NCBI RefSeq assembly: GCF_037038585.1
Contig: NC_092524.1
Span: 48,941,001-49,005,000, forward strand
Source of the DNA: Patagioenas fasciata
Taxonomy: Eukaryota; Chordata; Aves; Columbiformes; Columbidae
Length of the DNA: 64,000 bases
Reading direction: 5' to 3'
Shown here: positions 51,338 to 64,000 of the stretch, piece by piece
How positions within the stretch are numbered: the stretch's first letter is position 1
How the letters are laid out: the number at the start of each line of letters is the position of its first letter
Translations under genes and position numbers: made by a program
The notes under the pieces: generated by a model
What the model was told of the DNA's origin: nothing
The model's input: the letters and a program-made list of their open reading frames with translations, nothing else
Databases searched by the model: none

Positions 51338-51347
51338 TCTCGCGAGA
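51338..51347. promoter_or_regulatory. TCTCGCGAGA palindrome in LTR U3
   Basis: This is an exact match to the 10-bp CGCG element known from many vertebrate promoters (bound by BANP when unmethylated). It lies about 70-80 bp above the LTR TATA box, where a promoter element would be expected. Chance occurrence of this CpG-rich 10-mer in an AT-rich window is unlikely. Confidence 0.6.
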
Positions 51348-51500
51348 TGTCCATCCGTGCTTATCAATAAGTTTGCATTCCATTGCTAGGTTTAACCAAA
51401 ACATGTGTTGGGTTCTCCAGGAAAATGCAGCTAACATGAAGGCTTTAGCTGACAGGCAAATTCACTAAAAGAGAAACTTGTTTTTAACAAAACCAGGACA

Positions 51501-51505
51501 CTTTC
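51501..51505. repeat. Target-site duplication, right copy (CTTTC)
   Basis: This is the second copy of the 5-bp repeat, directly outside the TG end of the LTR (minus-strand 5' side). Confidence 0.75.
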
Positions 51506-54480
51506 TTTTGTATAAAACCACACCTTTCCATTTCTAAGAACAGGGCTTGTTGTCAGCACTCCTGCCACCTGCATGAGGAGAAATGCTGCACTCCCTATTG
51601 GAGACATCCCTTTTGTTTCTTGTAAAAAGGAGGTTGCGAGTAAATGGGTAGTACACAGCACCAATTGACTTTCACAGCCTAATTTTGCTTGGGTTTTTTA
51701 TACTTCACTAGGAGCTGCTCCTCTAGCGTGACTGTTGCATACCAGCAGCAGTTCTCCCCACCATACGGGCCAAAATGCCAGGGATGCATGCAGCAAGCAA
51801 AGTACTCTTCAGCTTCTTCTCTCAACTTGAGGCTGTACCCAATGTACAAATTTTCAGTTTCTTGCCCCATACAACTTTCCATCCTTCCCTCTTCTGATTA
51901 ACTTTTCCCTTTCATAACAGATCTATGTGGACTTGGGATGCATCACTCAGTCTTGCTTTTCATTTTGAAGCATACTGTATTTTGAATCATATAGCGTTAA
52001 ACTCTCAAAGGCAATTTTTCTAGTGCAAAAACAATTTTGTACCTAACTGATCCATGTAGTGCAACAGTAAGTCCAGCCAGTCACTGTTGTCTCTACTGAG
52101 AAGCAGAAAAACATCCCTCTGGCTATTGAACTCCATCAACCTTTCTAACCATTTGCAGCAATCTGTTCCAAAGATATTTTAACTAAATTTATATAAAACT
52201 TTCTTTCTGGTTTTCAGGGGTGTATTGGTGTCTTAATATAGTGCTCTCAGAGGTCACTGATAATACAGGGATATCTGGGAGCACACCATATCTACACCAG
52301 GTATTCTGTAAGTGTGCAAAAGCAGAGAAGTCCTGATTTCTGGTCACCCTCAGCAGACATTACGAGAATGAACAAGGAATTGCTGCTTATACCTAAGACC
52401 TTATAAACTTGTCTCTGGAAAAGGTAGGGAAGCATACCCCTTAGACATATTATGTTCTCCTTTGGAGGAGGAGGTGAAAGAGAAAACAGCGGAGTAGAAA
52501 TTAGAGGTGATAGTACATATAAGACCAGATGAATAGTATACCGAAAATAATCAGCAATGAGGGATTACTTTTGGAAGCCAAGATAAGCTGTTCATAACGT
52601 TGGGCAAAATCAGGTGAAAATGTTTTGTGGAACAGCTTGTCTACATACATTTAGGAGTAGCATTCAGTCAACCACAGCCTGAATAATAAATTACTATTCA
52701 GGATTTTAGTTCTACCTGTTTCAGCATATGCACAATGCCAGGGTTCTGGGCTTGAGTATTTTTAGTATTTTTAGAGGACCAAAGCTTAAGCTCTGGAAAA
52801 AAAAAAAAAATTAAACAGGTAAGAGAATGGGAGTCAGGAAGGGACAAAATGGGACATGTTCTTGTACCTTATGCTGCCAGTGAGAAACATGAATGGCTTT
52901 TTTCTAGTCCGTGATCTGCAGTGGACTCTCTACTCCCATCTTACAGTGTGGACAATGAGTGGCTCTCATCAGATCTAAATGTAGAGAATGGGTACATGGA
53001 AAATACAAGTATTGCAACATTTTTTTTATCATGTAGTGAAGAAGGGAACAAGAATCAAATCTGCATAACAATTTTGAGAAGAGATGGCAGATATGAGGCA
53101 GTTATGTTTAATGTTTTTCACTAGATAAAATTTTTATTATCTGCATATTCCTCCTCTTTTGCAGAGGATCAACTCACAGCCATCATACTCAAGTCCACTT
53201 CTGGTTCAAGTCCATTTGTGGTTTTGCCCTTTGGACTTTAGCGATATTTAGTATATTGACATTTCTGAGACACTTTTGTATCATAGAACTTCAGACAGAT
53301 CTGGTGGGGTCACTAGCAAATTAGATCTGTCTCTTCAAGATGTATGAAGTTCAACCATAGTTCACAGTTACACTGACTGTATTTTCCAAAGCATCCTGTG
53401 CAATGTGATAACATGAGCTTCTATCAGCCAGCAACAGGGAATAACAAGATGTCACTGGAGATGTTATTTCTGATAACTCACTAGTTTTTGCGCAGATTAC
53501 TGAGAACAGGTGTGCAGCAAAGTCAATTCCACTCATTTGTATTAATAGGCGCATAAGCAAGGACTCTTAGGGTACTGTATCTTATCACATTAATTAGAGT
53601 GAATTAAGTTAAGGGCTTGATTAGCAACTGATCAAAAATTAATGAGGGGCCATGCAGTAAAAAGTAATTCTTTATGCTGCAGCAAGTAAGCAGAAATTCT
53701 CCTTTGCTGCTAAAATTGGAGGCCTTTTGCCTCCAGTAGCTGTGTGAACTTGCACAGCATGCTGGAAGGGCATTGCTGCCACAGCTTTCTTCAAAAATAT
53801 TAGGTATATTTGAAGTTATGAACAGCAACAAAGCAACCAGAACCTTCGATTTTGGGTCCTGCAGACTGACAAAAGATGTAAGGAATGGATAAGCACTCCA
53901 GACATCTGGAAGAGCACAGCTAGACTAGCAAACCTGGTTTCACACATTTTGCTATCCTATGGCCCACTTGCATTACCCAGACAAATCACTCAACTTACCT
54001 AGAATATAAGAGGGCCAGCTCAAACTGTTCTAGGTAACAGCAGTACAGAGTAAGTCACCGTGCCTTGATGATGGCTTTTTTTTCTTTGCTACTAAATGTA
54101 AATAACAGTTTTGAGTCACTGTCATGTACAAGTATATCCACATAACACAAATAATATGCTGCTTTAGTAACATATGTCCCTTTGTGTTGCAATGTCTGAA
54201 TCACAGAAATTTGCCTGTACAGGCAGAGACCTGTGCAGTCCACTTCTATGCCAAAATAGGTTTGTTCCCTACAATGTCTCCACTGGTATGTGACTTCTGC
54301 CACTTCTCTCCGTCAGAGGATTTGACAAACTAACAATTTCTAGAGCTCAAAATGTTTTTAACCTCTGTATTTACTTCTCAAAAGGTTACTCTGTTTACCT
54401 TAGTTTTGCTGAGGAACGTAAAATATGGCAGCTAGTTTTCCCCACTCTTTATGCAGTTCAATTACTTGTAGACGGCTACA
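51506..54480. other. Intergenic, no gene recognised
   Basis: Unique sequence with one A-run at about 52798. No repeat family or coding region could be supported. Confidence 0.5.
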
Positions 54481-55420
54481 CAGAATCACAGAGTGGTAGA
54501 GGATAAAAGGGACCCTCAGAGATCATTTAGACCAACTCCCCTGCACAAAGCAGGGTCAGCTAGAGCATGTTGCTCAGGACCTTATCCAGTCAGGTTTTGT
54601 TTGTCTTCATGGTGGAGACTCCGCAACCTCTCCCAACAATTCGTTCCAGTATTTGACCACCTTCACAATAAAAAGGTTTTCCTCTGCTAAAGTGGACTTT
54701 CCTGTGTTTCCTTTCGTGTCAATTGGCTCTTGTCGTGTCACTGGGCAACACTGAAAAGAATCTAGCTTCATCTTATTTGCTCCCCAGTGTGATGGATGCA
54801 CTCAACTCTGCCACAACACCCCCACATCAGGTATTTAACACATGGATACGGGTGGCAATCCGGTACACTCCACCCCACCCCCAAAGCTCCACTGGCCAAG
54901 CCTTCTCCAGGTTGAACAGGTCCAGCTCTTTCAGACTCTCCCTGGGTGAGAATTGCTCTGATGCCTTAATGAGCTTCACGGCCCTTACTGGACTTGCTCC
55001 AGCATGTCCATGCACCTCTTGTAATGGGGAGCCCAGTACTGGACACAGTACTCCAGATAGAGCCTCACCAGTGCTGAGTAGAGGGGAAAATCCCACCTTT
55101 TGGTCTGCTGGGAACGCTCTCCCTCATGCAGACTGGGAGACTGTTAGCCTCTGTGCTGCAGGAGTACATTATTGGCTCACATTCAATTTGGAGTCCACCA
55201 GGACCCCCAATTCCCTTTCTGTCAAGTTGCTTCCCAGACAGTCGGCCCCCAGCCTGTACAGGTACATGGGGCTGTTCTTCGCCAGGTGCAGGATTTGGTA
55301 CTTTGCACTGTCAAACTTAATGAGATTCCTGCCAGCCCATTTCTCCAGCTTGTTTATGTCCCTCTGAATGGTAGCACAACCATCTGATATATCATTCCCT
55401 CTGAATCTTCCTTTGGGCAG
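54481..55420 (-). mobile_element. CR1 LINE, 5'-truncated, sense on minus strand
   Basis: The 3' end at 54481 carries the GATTCTGTG octamer type. The minus strand at 55444-55169 encodes the end of the CR1 reverse-transcriptase ORF, including CATIQRDINKLEKWAGRN and ELGVLVDSKLNVSQ. A further frame below it carries the RAVKLIKA and RESLKELDLFNLEKA part. The ORF is interrupted, so the copy is dead. The plus-strand ORF of 214 codons across this element is only its antisense shadow. Confidence 0.9.
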
Positions 55421-58400
55421 AGTATGCATTGGATCACACAACAATGTGATCCAAATTCAGTTGAATTGTATTTGAGATCAGTCTCAGTTTGGCTCCATTT
55501 ATGTTGCTCCACTGGCACAAAAAGCTCATGGTAAGGTTTATGACAACTGTCTTATGCCTTGCAAAGCTTGTGATGAGAGGGGCCCTGCTGGTGTAGCTGC
55601 ATCTTACAATTACAATGGGATAAGTATCCTTTTAATGATTTTTTAGTTCAGAATAACAAAGCTCTCCTACAATTGTAGAGAAAAAGGAAGGGTAAAAACA
55701 AAACAAAACTACTTTAGTACAACAAAATCATTAATCTAGGAAAACTAGGAAAATAATGTGCACTGATCATTGGCTCCCTTTGTGGCTGTGGGTAAATCTT
55801 TCATCTTCATGCCTCCCATTTGACGTAAATAGGAAAGCTGATGAGAAACAGTAATCTTAATAGAAAACAGACAGTGCAGACTTGATTCTAATTTAGATTT
55901 AAAATTTCATCCCCGGATCCATATCCTCCACTTCTCCTATGAGTGGTCAAGTAATTTTCTCAATTATTAATTCCTTTTTTTTGAGGGGGCAGGAATATTT
56001 TCTTCAAAACAGGTGATTCACACTGAAGAAGCCAACTGCCTTTACTACTCAGCTCACTTAGGCAGAGAGTCAGTTATACACATGGTAGTCTTCTGCACCC
56101 ACTGTGTTCTGGAGGAAGTACAATGTGTCAATGCATATTGGCAGCAAGGGTAGTAGCGGTAGGCCAAGGAATGTATTACCAATAAATCCTACACAACAAC
56201 TAATCAGGAGAAGCTCACCCAGATTAAGGCCACTATGGACCAGTCTTGAGGCTGCTAAGGGACAACAGTGATGCAGCGCCATATGATTCATACAAAACAG
56301 AGAGGTTTTCCCACAAAAGAAATAGAACCAATCATAAAACTGAAGCCCTCCTGTTTCATGCTGAAGAGAATGACTCAGCTTTTACATCTCTTCAAAAGAC
56401 GAAAGATTAATTATTTCTGAAGTACTTCAAATCGAAGAGTCATAATTCTGTCACAAATCACCAGTGCTATTTCCTGTGCGATACTGATGTTTTCTTGGAA
56501 GTCATTCATCTAGATACCACCCAGACTCTACTTAGTTTTGGAGATCGAACAACATGGTATCTAGGATAGCATGATGAAAATATACTTTGTAATGATATCA
56601 TGAAATGGTTCAGAGCCAACATATACCAGACCCTGGTCAGGATGGATTTCATGTAGAACCAAGAAAAAGGTTTCTATGGCATGGAAAGAACAAGTAACAA
56701 AGAACCTTATACTCTGAGGTCCTCAACACATATTATACAATCATACTCCTTTTCTTCAGAGATTATAACCACAGTATGTGGTTTGAGGAGCCTTCTTTAT
56801 TCCAGGATAATCCCATAACCCAGGCAGATGTCTGATACCCAAAAACCTGCTCTCCATCTGTTTGAAATCAGACTACAAATCCCAAATGCATCTACGGTAA
56901 GAAATGTCAGAACCATGATAGGAGAGTCTCTGGAGCTTTGCTTTGTGACTAAAGCTATCAAAGTTGTAAGATTTGAAAGCTGGAGACTGCCTGGGCAAGC
57001 AGGTATGCCCACAGGGCTGCCCTAAATATGATGTACATCCACAGTTCACTGGGAATACCAGGTAGAGAGCCTACAGCCAGCCCTCCTGGCATTCTTGCAG
57101 GAACATAACATGAAGGGCAGTTATTTCAGTCTCATTCTGCCACAGGGACCTCTCAGTACAGTTTTGGCATCCCTTTCACTCCAGCAGGTTGCAGCTAAAA
57201 CATCCTGTTGCAAGATCACACTGGGACCTCATGTGTGCCTCATACTCTGCAGTGTTCAGTCCATTGTCACTATTTAGCCAACAATAGTAGCAACCCAACA
57301 GCCACAGCTTCATTTCTTAACAGACTAGAATAGCAGCTTCTAAGATTTCTTGCTGGAAATGCCTCTTTGGGCTCATGATATGCTTGTACTTCTGAATTCC
57401 GCTTTTGTAACTGAATTTCCAGCTGGCTCCTGACCTCTTGCATCCCTGCCATAATCGTAGGGTTTGGAACTGGCAACCTCAGGAGTTAGTTTCTAAATGT
57501 TCAAGGTCATAAACTAAGTGAGATCTGATAAACACTAGGCAGAAGTCTGAAACCACACTGGAAATACAAGGAAAATTAAGATCCTGGAGTATACTGATGA
57601 AAAGCTGAAGCCATAACAGCTCAGGAAGACTCCAAATCTTCAACTGGCTAATACAACTGTGCGCTTCTATCAGAACCTTGCAACCTCTGGACGGGGCAAT
57701 TAGTAAAGGTCTTTCTATATACTCACTTTGTTTGTGGAGTGGTACGTGGTGTTCAGAGCTCCATATTTTGCCATGGCCCTTAGAAAGAACAATTTAAAAA
57801 AAAATAAAAATCTGGCCATGTTGGAAAACAGCCCTTTGAAACCAACCAGGTGTCCTTTTGGCACAGAAGCTCTTTCCTGATAAAAATCAAGCTGGAATAT
57901 TTGGGTGTGTTGGGTTTTTTTCCATTTTATTTTGGTTTAAATAAGTCAGTATGACTGTAAGCCAAGATTAAACAGTGAAAAGGAGATGAAACATCTATGC
58001 AGCTTCGCAGTGCCTGCAGGCTACACCAGCTACAATACCTTTCAACACCACTCTATGTTCTATTGTGAGAAGAAAAAAAAAAAAAAAAAAACAAAAAAAA
58101 CAACCACACTAAAAAAAAAACAAACCTAAAAATCCTTTTTGGCAAAAGTAAAAAATTAGGGTGAAACAACCTGTGGCTGACACCATCTGCTCTAAGAGAG
58201 CAGTGCCACTGAACTTCATAAAAAATACTTGCGATAATTGCTATCCATAGGCAACATCTGTTTTCTTATATTGTACAGAAGCACTGGCTTTTCTTTGAAT
58301 ACTAAGACCTCTGCAAAAGGCAGGCAAGCCAGACATCGATCATATAGCCTAAGGGATTTCATTCTACAGCTTAAACATGGAAAAGCATATCATGATCATG

Positions 58401-58583
58401 CTTACAGGAGGTCTTCCAGTTTTCCTGGGAATTAGGAACAAGAGTCTTTTAGGGGAGGGTGAACCCTGTAGACTGAGTATTTTGTTTCGAGTAACTCAAA
58501 ATAATCTGTGCTGATGATTAATTTTGGAGAAATGAAGGAGTCGGAGAATGGACGACTAAAACACACAGTGACAGGTGGTGATG
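55421..58583. other. Intergenic, no gene recognised
   Basis: An A-rich simple patch lies at 58073-58128 (A19 followed by A-runs broken by C). Nothing else was identified. Confidence 0.5.
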
Positions 58584-59015
58584 GATGCAGTGTGATCTGG
58601 TTACTGCAGGGAACTGAGAGTCAAGAGATAAGGTCTAGTCCTAGCCTTGACAGGCTCCAGTTTATGTGTCTTAGTGGTTTCTTTTTGTGGCCTCTCTATC
58701 CATTTATCTAAGATTTCCCATGTATAAAAATGGAAAGTTATTTTTCATGAGCTACTGTTTGTTGGGGTATTTTGTTTGTTTGGGTTTTTTGTTTATTTTT
58801 TTAATCACTGCTAAGACTTTCACCAGAACTCTGCTACCTATTCATCCCTCACCTCTGGAGCCAGAAGAGATTCCAATTGCTTTTCACCACTTACATGGAG
58901 ATTCTTCTGTCTTTGTTTCACAATTGAGATCTTAAAGCCTAATTTATCTTCACCTGCTGAACCCAGTGTTTGTGCAGTGCCTAACACAACAGGAGCTCTG
59001 ATAAACAAAAGTCAC
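58584..59015 (+). mobile_element. MIR/CORE-SINE-like element, long copy
   Basis: The head at 58584-58650 reads GCAGTGTGATCTGGTTACTG, GGGAACTGAGAGTCAAGAGA, TCTAGTCCTAGCC. The core near 58690-58735 reads CCTCTCTATCCATTTATCT then CCCATGTATAAAAATGG. The tail near 58970-59005 reads GTTTGTGCAGTGCCTAACACAACAGGAGCTCTGAT. An inserted T-rich segment separates core from tail. Confidence 0.6.
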
Positions 59016-59681
59016 CGCCATCACAGCACCTACCACAACAACAGCATATCCGCATGTGACTTAGCAATCACTGGTATGGCTTGGATTTTAGTAATTTTCA
59101 CTGAATTTCTCTCTTCAAATTCAATAGAAAAAATGCTTAAGCAATGATTTGACTGATAGTCAGTGTACTTGTGAGATTAAAGTAATTTTTTCTTTAATAA
59201 TTGCCAGCATATATAAGCTGCATTCTGTTGTCTATGTGGTTCTCATCATGTATCTTGTGTACTGCTAAAATATTTTTGATGTGAACAACAATTCTCATTT
59301 TAATGGGTATTATTAATTTATTGTTTTCAGCATAGTTAAAATTATTTTAGTTAAATCACTTGAATATGCATTGATTAATGGCAAGAAGATTAAGAGAATT
59401 TTTGCAGTGGTAGAAAGAAGAGGAGAAAAACAGAGGGCTGGCGGGGGCAATGAAGAACAAAACACCCCAACACATGTGAGAAACAAGCTCCCGGGTATTG
59501 TCCCTTCCCTGCCTTGGCACTTCATCATGGTTTTATGAGATTCACAAAGAGATAACACCCCTCAGTCTGACAAGTCTTAAATTACTACACTTTATTTATT
59601 TTTCTTTCCATGTGCCCAAATCATGACACAAGCATGAGAGAGAGAACTGGTGTATGTGTATACAAACACATTATTACTCAC

Positions 59682-60345
59682 AGAATCACAGAATGTTAGG
59701 GATTGAAAGGGACCTCAAAAGATCATGAAGTCCAATCCACCTGCTGGAGCAGGAACACCTAGATGAGGTTACACAGGAATGTGTCCAGGCGGGTTTTGAA
59801 TGTCTCCACAGTAGGAGACTCTGCAACCCCCTTGGGCAGCCTGTTTCAGTGTTCTGTCACCCTCACTGAGAAGAAGTTTCTTCTCAAAATTAAGTGGAAC
59901 CTCTTGCATTCCAATTTGAACCCATTACCCCTTGTCCTACTGCTGGTTGTCACCGAGAAGAGCCTGGCTCCATCCTCGTGACACTCACCCTTTATATATT
60001 GAGGTCACCCCTCAGTCTCCTCCAAGCTAAGGAGATCCAGCTCCCTCAGCCTTTCTTCATAAGGGAGATGCTCCACTCCCTTAATCATCTTCATGACTCT
60101 GTGCTGGACTCTCTCCAGCAGTTCCCTGTCCTTCTTGACCTGAGGGACCCAGAACTGGACACAATATGCCAGGTGTGGTCTCACCAGGGCAGAGTAGAGG
60201 GGAAGGAGAACCTCTCTTGACCTACTAACCACCCCCCTTCTAATACACCCCAGGATGCCATTGGCCTTCCTGGCCACAAGGACACAGTGCTGGCTCATGG
60301 TCATCCTGCTGTCCACCAGGACCCCCAGGTCCCCTTCCCCTATGC
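59682..60345 (-). mobile_element. CR1 LINE, 5'-truncated, sense on minus strand
   Basis: The 3' end has two ATTCTGTG octamers (about 59682-59695). From about 60340 down to 60005 the minus strand stays open and encodes the C-terminal CR1 reverse-transcriptase region ([70 protein letters not shown]). This open frame and close consensus match make it look like the youngest CR1 here. Confidence 0.92.
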
Positions 60346-63300
60346 TGCTCTCTAATAAAATTATTCGTAGTTGTATCATAGTAGTACTGGACCTACTGAT
60401 AAATTAAAGTCTCTTCAGCCATATTCACCAGGCCAACAATCCTTAATCCACAACCCGCTGAAGGAGACTTGTAGCAAGACCAGAAATTGAGCCAAGATTT
60501 CTGGAGTTCTATCAAGTGCTCTGAAGGTGACACTATTCAAGAGAAAAAACACAGTTAAAGAGGAGATAAGGGTTAAATTATGATGCTGTGTGAACTCAAA
60601 GAGCTGAAATGAAGGCCACAGGGCTTAATACTTGAAGAAATTTAAGAGACCAAAGATTCAGCCTTTAGAATGAATAAGTTTTTTAAAAGAGCTGATTCAT
60701 CATTCATAGCACTAAGGAGAACCATTTCTTACAATGAATATAAGCAGATGCAATGTACCAGATCCACAGCTGTTGTCAATTGTCATAGTTTCATACGACT
60801 TTTGTGGAGTCAGGCCAACATACATCAACTGAGGATCTGTCCTGCACTGTGTTCATGCAGTTGTTACTCATATGTTAAAAGCTAACCAGCACTTCTAGGC
60901 TAAAGAAGAAATTTAATTCTGAATCAGGAAAAGTACAATTTCTCCCTTTCTAATGCAATGGAAGATCGTACCAGAGCTGAATTTGAATCCAACACCTGCA
61001 GACTTAATTTTGATCCTGACACAAAAAGACTATGTCACATTGGAAAGCTGCATAAGTTTAGTCCTTAAAATGAGGATAATAATGATTCTCTGTGTCACTG
61101 AAATACCAGAAATCTATGCATTTTTGAGACACAGGTTTGCTAAGAAAATAGAGACAATACTAGCACCCGGAGAAGCTCTCCAGTGGCAGTATTTTTACAA
61201 ATTTAAAGTTCTACACACAGAAAATAAAACAAATGCAAACACACTCTTCACACACTGGAAGCCTTGCATGACATTTAAAATTGGAACAATATTGTGTGGT
61301 TGAGTAAAATTTCAAGGCTCATAAGAACGCATTCAAAACTTGTTTCTGTACCATTACATGAAAGAATGGACCTCTGAGAAAAATATTAAGAGCTGATCCC
61401 CTATATTCAGTATCATTTAAAGGTATCATTACACTTACCTGAACTCTTTAGAATATTAGGCATATCTGGTGTTGCAGATTACTGCCTATTGAGTGAGTCC
61501 ACTGCTGAAGTTTCTGAAATAAAGACGTGATGCTGAACATCCAAGCTTTTCTGTATATATAACTTTAGTAACTTACCTCAGGGGAAAGAAAAAAATAACC
61601 AACCAACAACAAAGTTTGCAAGATAGTTCTGCTTTTCATTTAACTAAGATGTTTATTTAAGTAAAATAAATCTGCTGCTTCTTTTTGAGAAAAAGCCTCA
61701 ATAGCAAACTTGATGGAAGAAATAAATGAAAACTAATTTGTCTTTCCTGTTTTCTTCTAACCAGCATAGGAAAAATAGAGTTTATCTGCTGCCAAAGATC
61801 AGGCCACCTCTATTAAAGGTGATTGTGGTTTCTACTTTCCCTGACCAGACCAGTTTTCATCATAGAATTTGAAACACCTGGCTAGTTTTCATACCAGTCT
61901 CTTCCATGAATTAGCCCTACCTATTGTTTTAAATCTATTCCTCTGCACACATACTTTCCTTTCACTAAGCAGACAGGTCAAAATAGAAAATTATTACATT
62001 TACTGAAAGAGTTAAAACATGGTGTAAAACTCATCTCAGCCAAATTGGAGAAAATTGTGTTGTTCTTCATTAGCAGTTAGAAAATAATTTCACAAACAAT
62101 GGCCATTTAATTAATTGCTATGTTACCACTGTGAAGTTGTACTCTTATGTCGCAGAAGGTGAAGACTGGCACAAAGGAACTGAAGCTCAAAGCCTGATGG
62201 TAAGGTAGGGATCTACTAACTTAGTTGTAGTTTCCCCTCACTTTCAACTCCTGACCTTAAATTAGTGACCAAAACAGGAAGTATTCTTTTTTTTCTCACC
62301 CACATCAATTATTTGTTTTTATCTTTGCTGTTAAGAAGACTGTACCCATAATTTTCAGAGGCAAGAACAGAAGTTATGTGAATTCATGCTTCTGCCTCTT
62401 TGTGTGTTTTTTTTTTTTAATTTGCATTGTGTGATCTGAAGAATCCACACACAAAGGAAAGCACAAGCATGCCCAGAGAGCTAACCACACAAAAGTCAAA
62501 AGCTAAGCAATGCTGTTGGCAGCATACATCCATACTGTGTTCACAAATCATTATATGTAGTTACCTTTTACTGTATCCATTGACTAAAGCCTTGTACACA
62601 GAAAAAGGCAAAATATAGAAGAGTCAGTGATCTCTTGGCTCATTCAGAAAGCACATCCCACATTTTAGTGCGGAAGCAGATGAAAAAATTGTGAGAGAAA
62701 TGCACAGACAGGTCAGGCAGAGGTGATACCATGACAATAAGATAAGGTGCAAGAGTGGCTAGTTTGCAGTGCTAGTCTTTGAACTCTCTGCCCATCTTCC
62801 TAAATAGCAGCTACAGCTGTCCTTCTCTGTAAGAGACTTAAACAATGAAATGCCACGAGGGTGAAGATAGGAATCCTGATTTCTAAGAAGCTGTAAGAAA
62901 ATAAAAAAACAAGTGGTGACATGGTTCAAAAGCAGCAGGAAAGACATAAATAGCAATATTCTGACCTTTATGCAAGGATGGTTTTGCGAGTACAGTGGCA
63001 GAGAGAAGACAGCTGTTTAACATGATTGACCTGATAGACAAGTTTTAATGATGTAGCCAAATCTTTAAAAACATCTGAGACCAAAACAAATAAGGACGTG
63101 CTGGATTCCAGGTGCTCAGAAATTACTTTTGGCATAAACCCATCAGCGTTTTGCCCAAGGCGTTGTTAGTTGTAAGATTGCCACCTTTGCTCAGGTAAAA
63201 TGACCTCAGCAAGCGTTACAGCAGCTATACACACAGGAAAGGAGAATGATTTGCGGTGAAATGCTGGCAGCCCTCAAGGGACTGATTATAACCCACAGTG

Positions 63301-64000
63301 TGTAGTTTTGCAGTGTAAGCAGTACAGGACAGACACATTCAGTCCGTTCTTGCTGTTGTGCACTCTCAAAACTCCTGGGGTTCCCTCACAACACTGTCCA
63401 CATTTGTTCTCAATATAGGCAGCCCTTATATACGTAGCTCCTTGGAATATTCCCAGCAGTAATGACTACCTTCCCAAGAAGAAGCTCCCGTGTGAGCTTG
63501 ACTTCAGTTGAATTATTCATGCGTCAGAAGTTAAACACATACAGAATCGTGTTTGCAAGAACTGAGCTCAAGTATCTCTGTGTAGAGAAAAGGACACTGT
63601 TTGCAGGTCTCCTCTTTCTGTATTATAGGATACATACTTCACAACATGTACCAGTGTCTTTTTTTTATTTGGCCAAATTTAAAACTTGTGGAAGGAATTA
63701 TTTCACATTGTAGCTTTAGGAAACTGTAAAAGATTCAATTTTTTTTTTCTCAAATACATTATTTTCACAGAAGGTACTATTGCCTTTTCTCATCTCTAAA
63801 AAAATCTAGATTTTCTTGTTGCCACAACTCTCAACCCCACTCCAAAACTGCTTTTTAAACACATACTTTTTGAGGCATGTGTTTACCAGGTAATAAACAA
63901 GAGTTGAAATATTTGTTCTAAAATTAAAATTTCTAAATGATAATGGATCCTTGCTTGTAAGAAGAATGGTGAAACAGTGAATGCAAGAAACGAGATAAAA
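60346..64000. other. Intergenic, no gene recognised
   Basis: One MIR-like fragment lies at about 60960-61115. Otherwise AT-rich unique DNA with no coding signal. Confidence 0.5.
60960..61115 (+). mobile_element. MIR-like SINE fragment
   Basis: CAGAGCTGAATTTGAATCC, then AAAAGACTATGTCACATTGG, then CCTTAAAATGAGGATAATAATG follow the MIR order in diverged form. Confidence 0.5.

Larger units (their letters stand above)
50843..51500 (-). mobile_element. Solo LTR of an avian endogenous retrovirus (658 bp)
   Basis: On the minus strand the element starts TGTCCTGGTTTTG at 51500 and ends CCCTCGACA at 50843, with TG...CA ends and a short terminal inverted repeat (TGTC/GACA). It is flanked by a perfect 5-bp direct repeat CTTTC (50838-50842 and 51501-51505), as left by retroviral integration. 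A TATAAAA box lies at 51266-51260 and a G-rich tract near the 3' end. No internal gag/pol/env sequence is next to it, so it is a solo LTR formed by recombination. A 5-bp duplication suits an ERVL- or ERV1-type family. The exact family is not identified. Confidence 0.85.

Noticed and set aside
54723..55367. 214-codon plus-strand ORF
   Set aside because: It lies antisense to a CR1 element whose reverse-transcriptase text is on the minus strand, and the frame is open by chance.
1..64000. CRISPR arrays, operons, bacterial-type promoters or a defence system
   Set aside because: The window is vertebrate nuclear DNA with a spliced selenoprotein gene and LINE/SINE/LTR repeats. No spaced palindromic repeat array or gene cluster exists.

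Overview
The window is vertebrate nuclear DNA and almost certainly avian. It holds several CR1 LINE copies with the octamer 3' ends (ATTCTATG/ATTCTGTG) typical of birds, a solo LTR of an endogenous retrovirus, and decayed amniote-wide MIR/L3-like retroposons. It has no bacterial-style gene packing. The species cannot be named from the sequence.

The one confident protein-coding gene is DIO2, type 2 iodothyronine deiodinase, a selenoprotein on the minus strand. From 5' to 3' it has: a perfect CRE (40061-40068) and a TATA box (39997-40003); a roughly 580-nt 5' UTR with many upstream ATGs and a G-quadruplex motif; coding exon 1 (39389-39168); an 11.26-kb phase-0 intron; coding exon 2 (27906-27289) with the catalytic in-frame TGA (Sec132) and a second in-frame TGA near the C terminus; and a roughly 4.6-kb 3' UTR. 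That UTR carries a well-formed form II SECIS element (22969-22905), which is needed to read TGA as selenocysteine, and ends at a poly(A) signal (22686-22681). The predicted protein is 279 residues and intact.

Outside DIO2 the sequence is non-coding. From 1 to 22.6 kb lie intergenic DNA, a 260-bp (ATTAT)n array, a 220-bp purine tract and a 1.2-kb CR1. From 22.6 to 40.1 kb is DIO2, whose intron holds an old CR1/L3 remnant and several MIR-like elements. From 40.1 to 64 kb, upstream of DIO2, lie an unrecognised 119-codon ORF, a 658-bp solo LTR with a perfect 5-bp target duplication and a TCTCGCGAGA palindrome, two younger CR1 copies and further MIR-like fragments. No tRNA, rRNA, CRISPR array or second functional gene was seen. 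Repeat family assignments rest on recalled consensus patterns, not on a database search.
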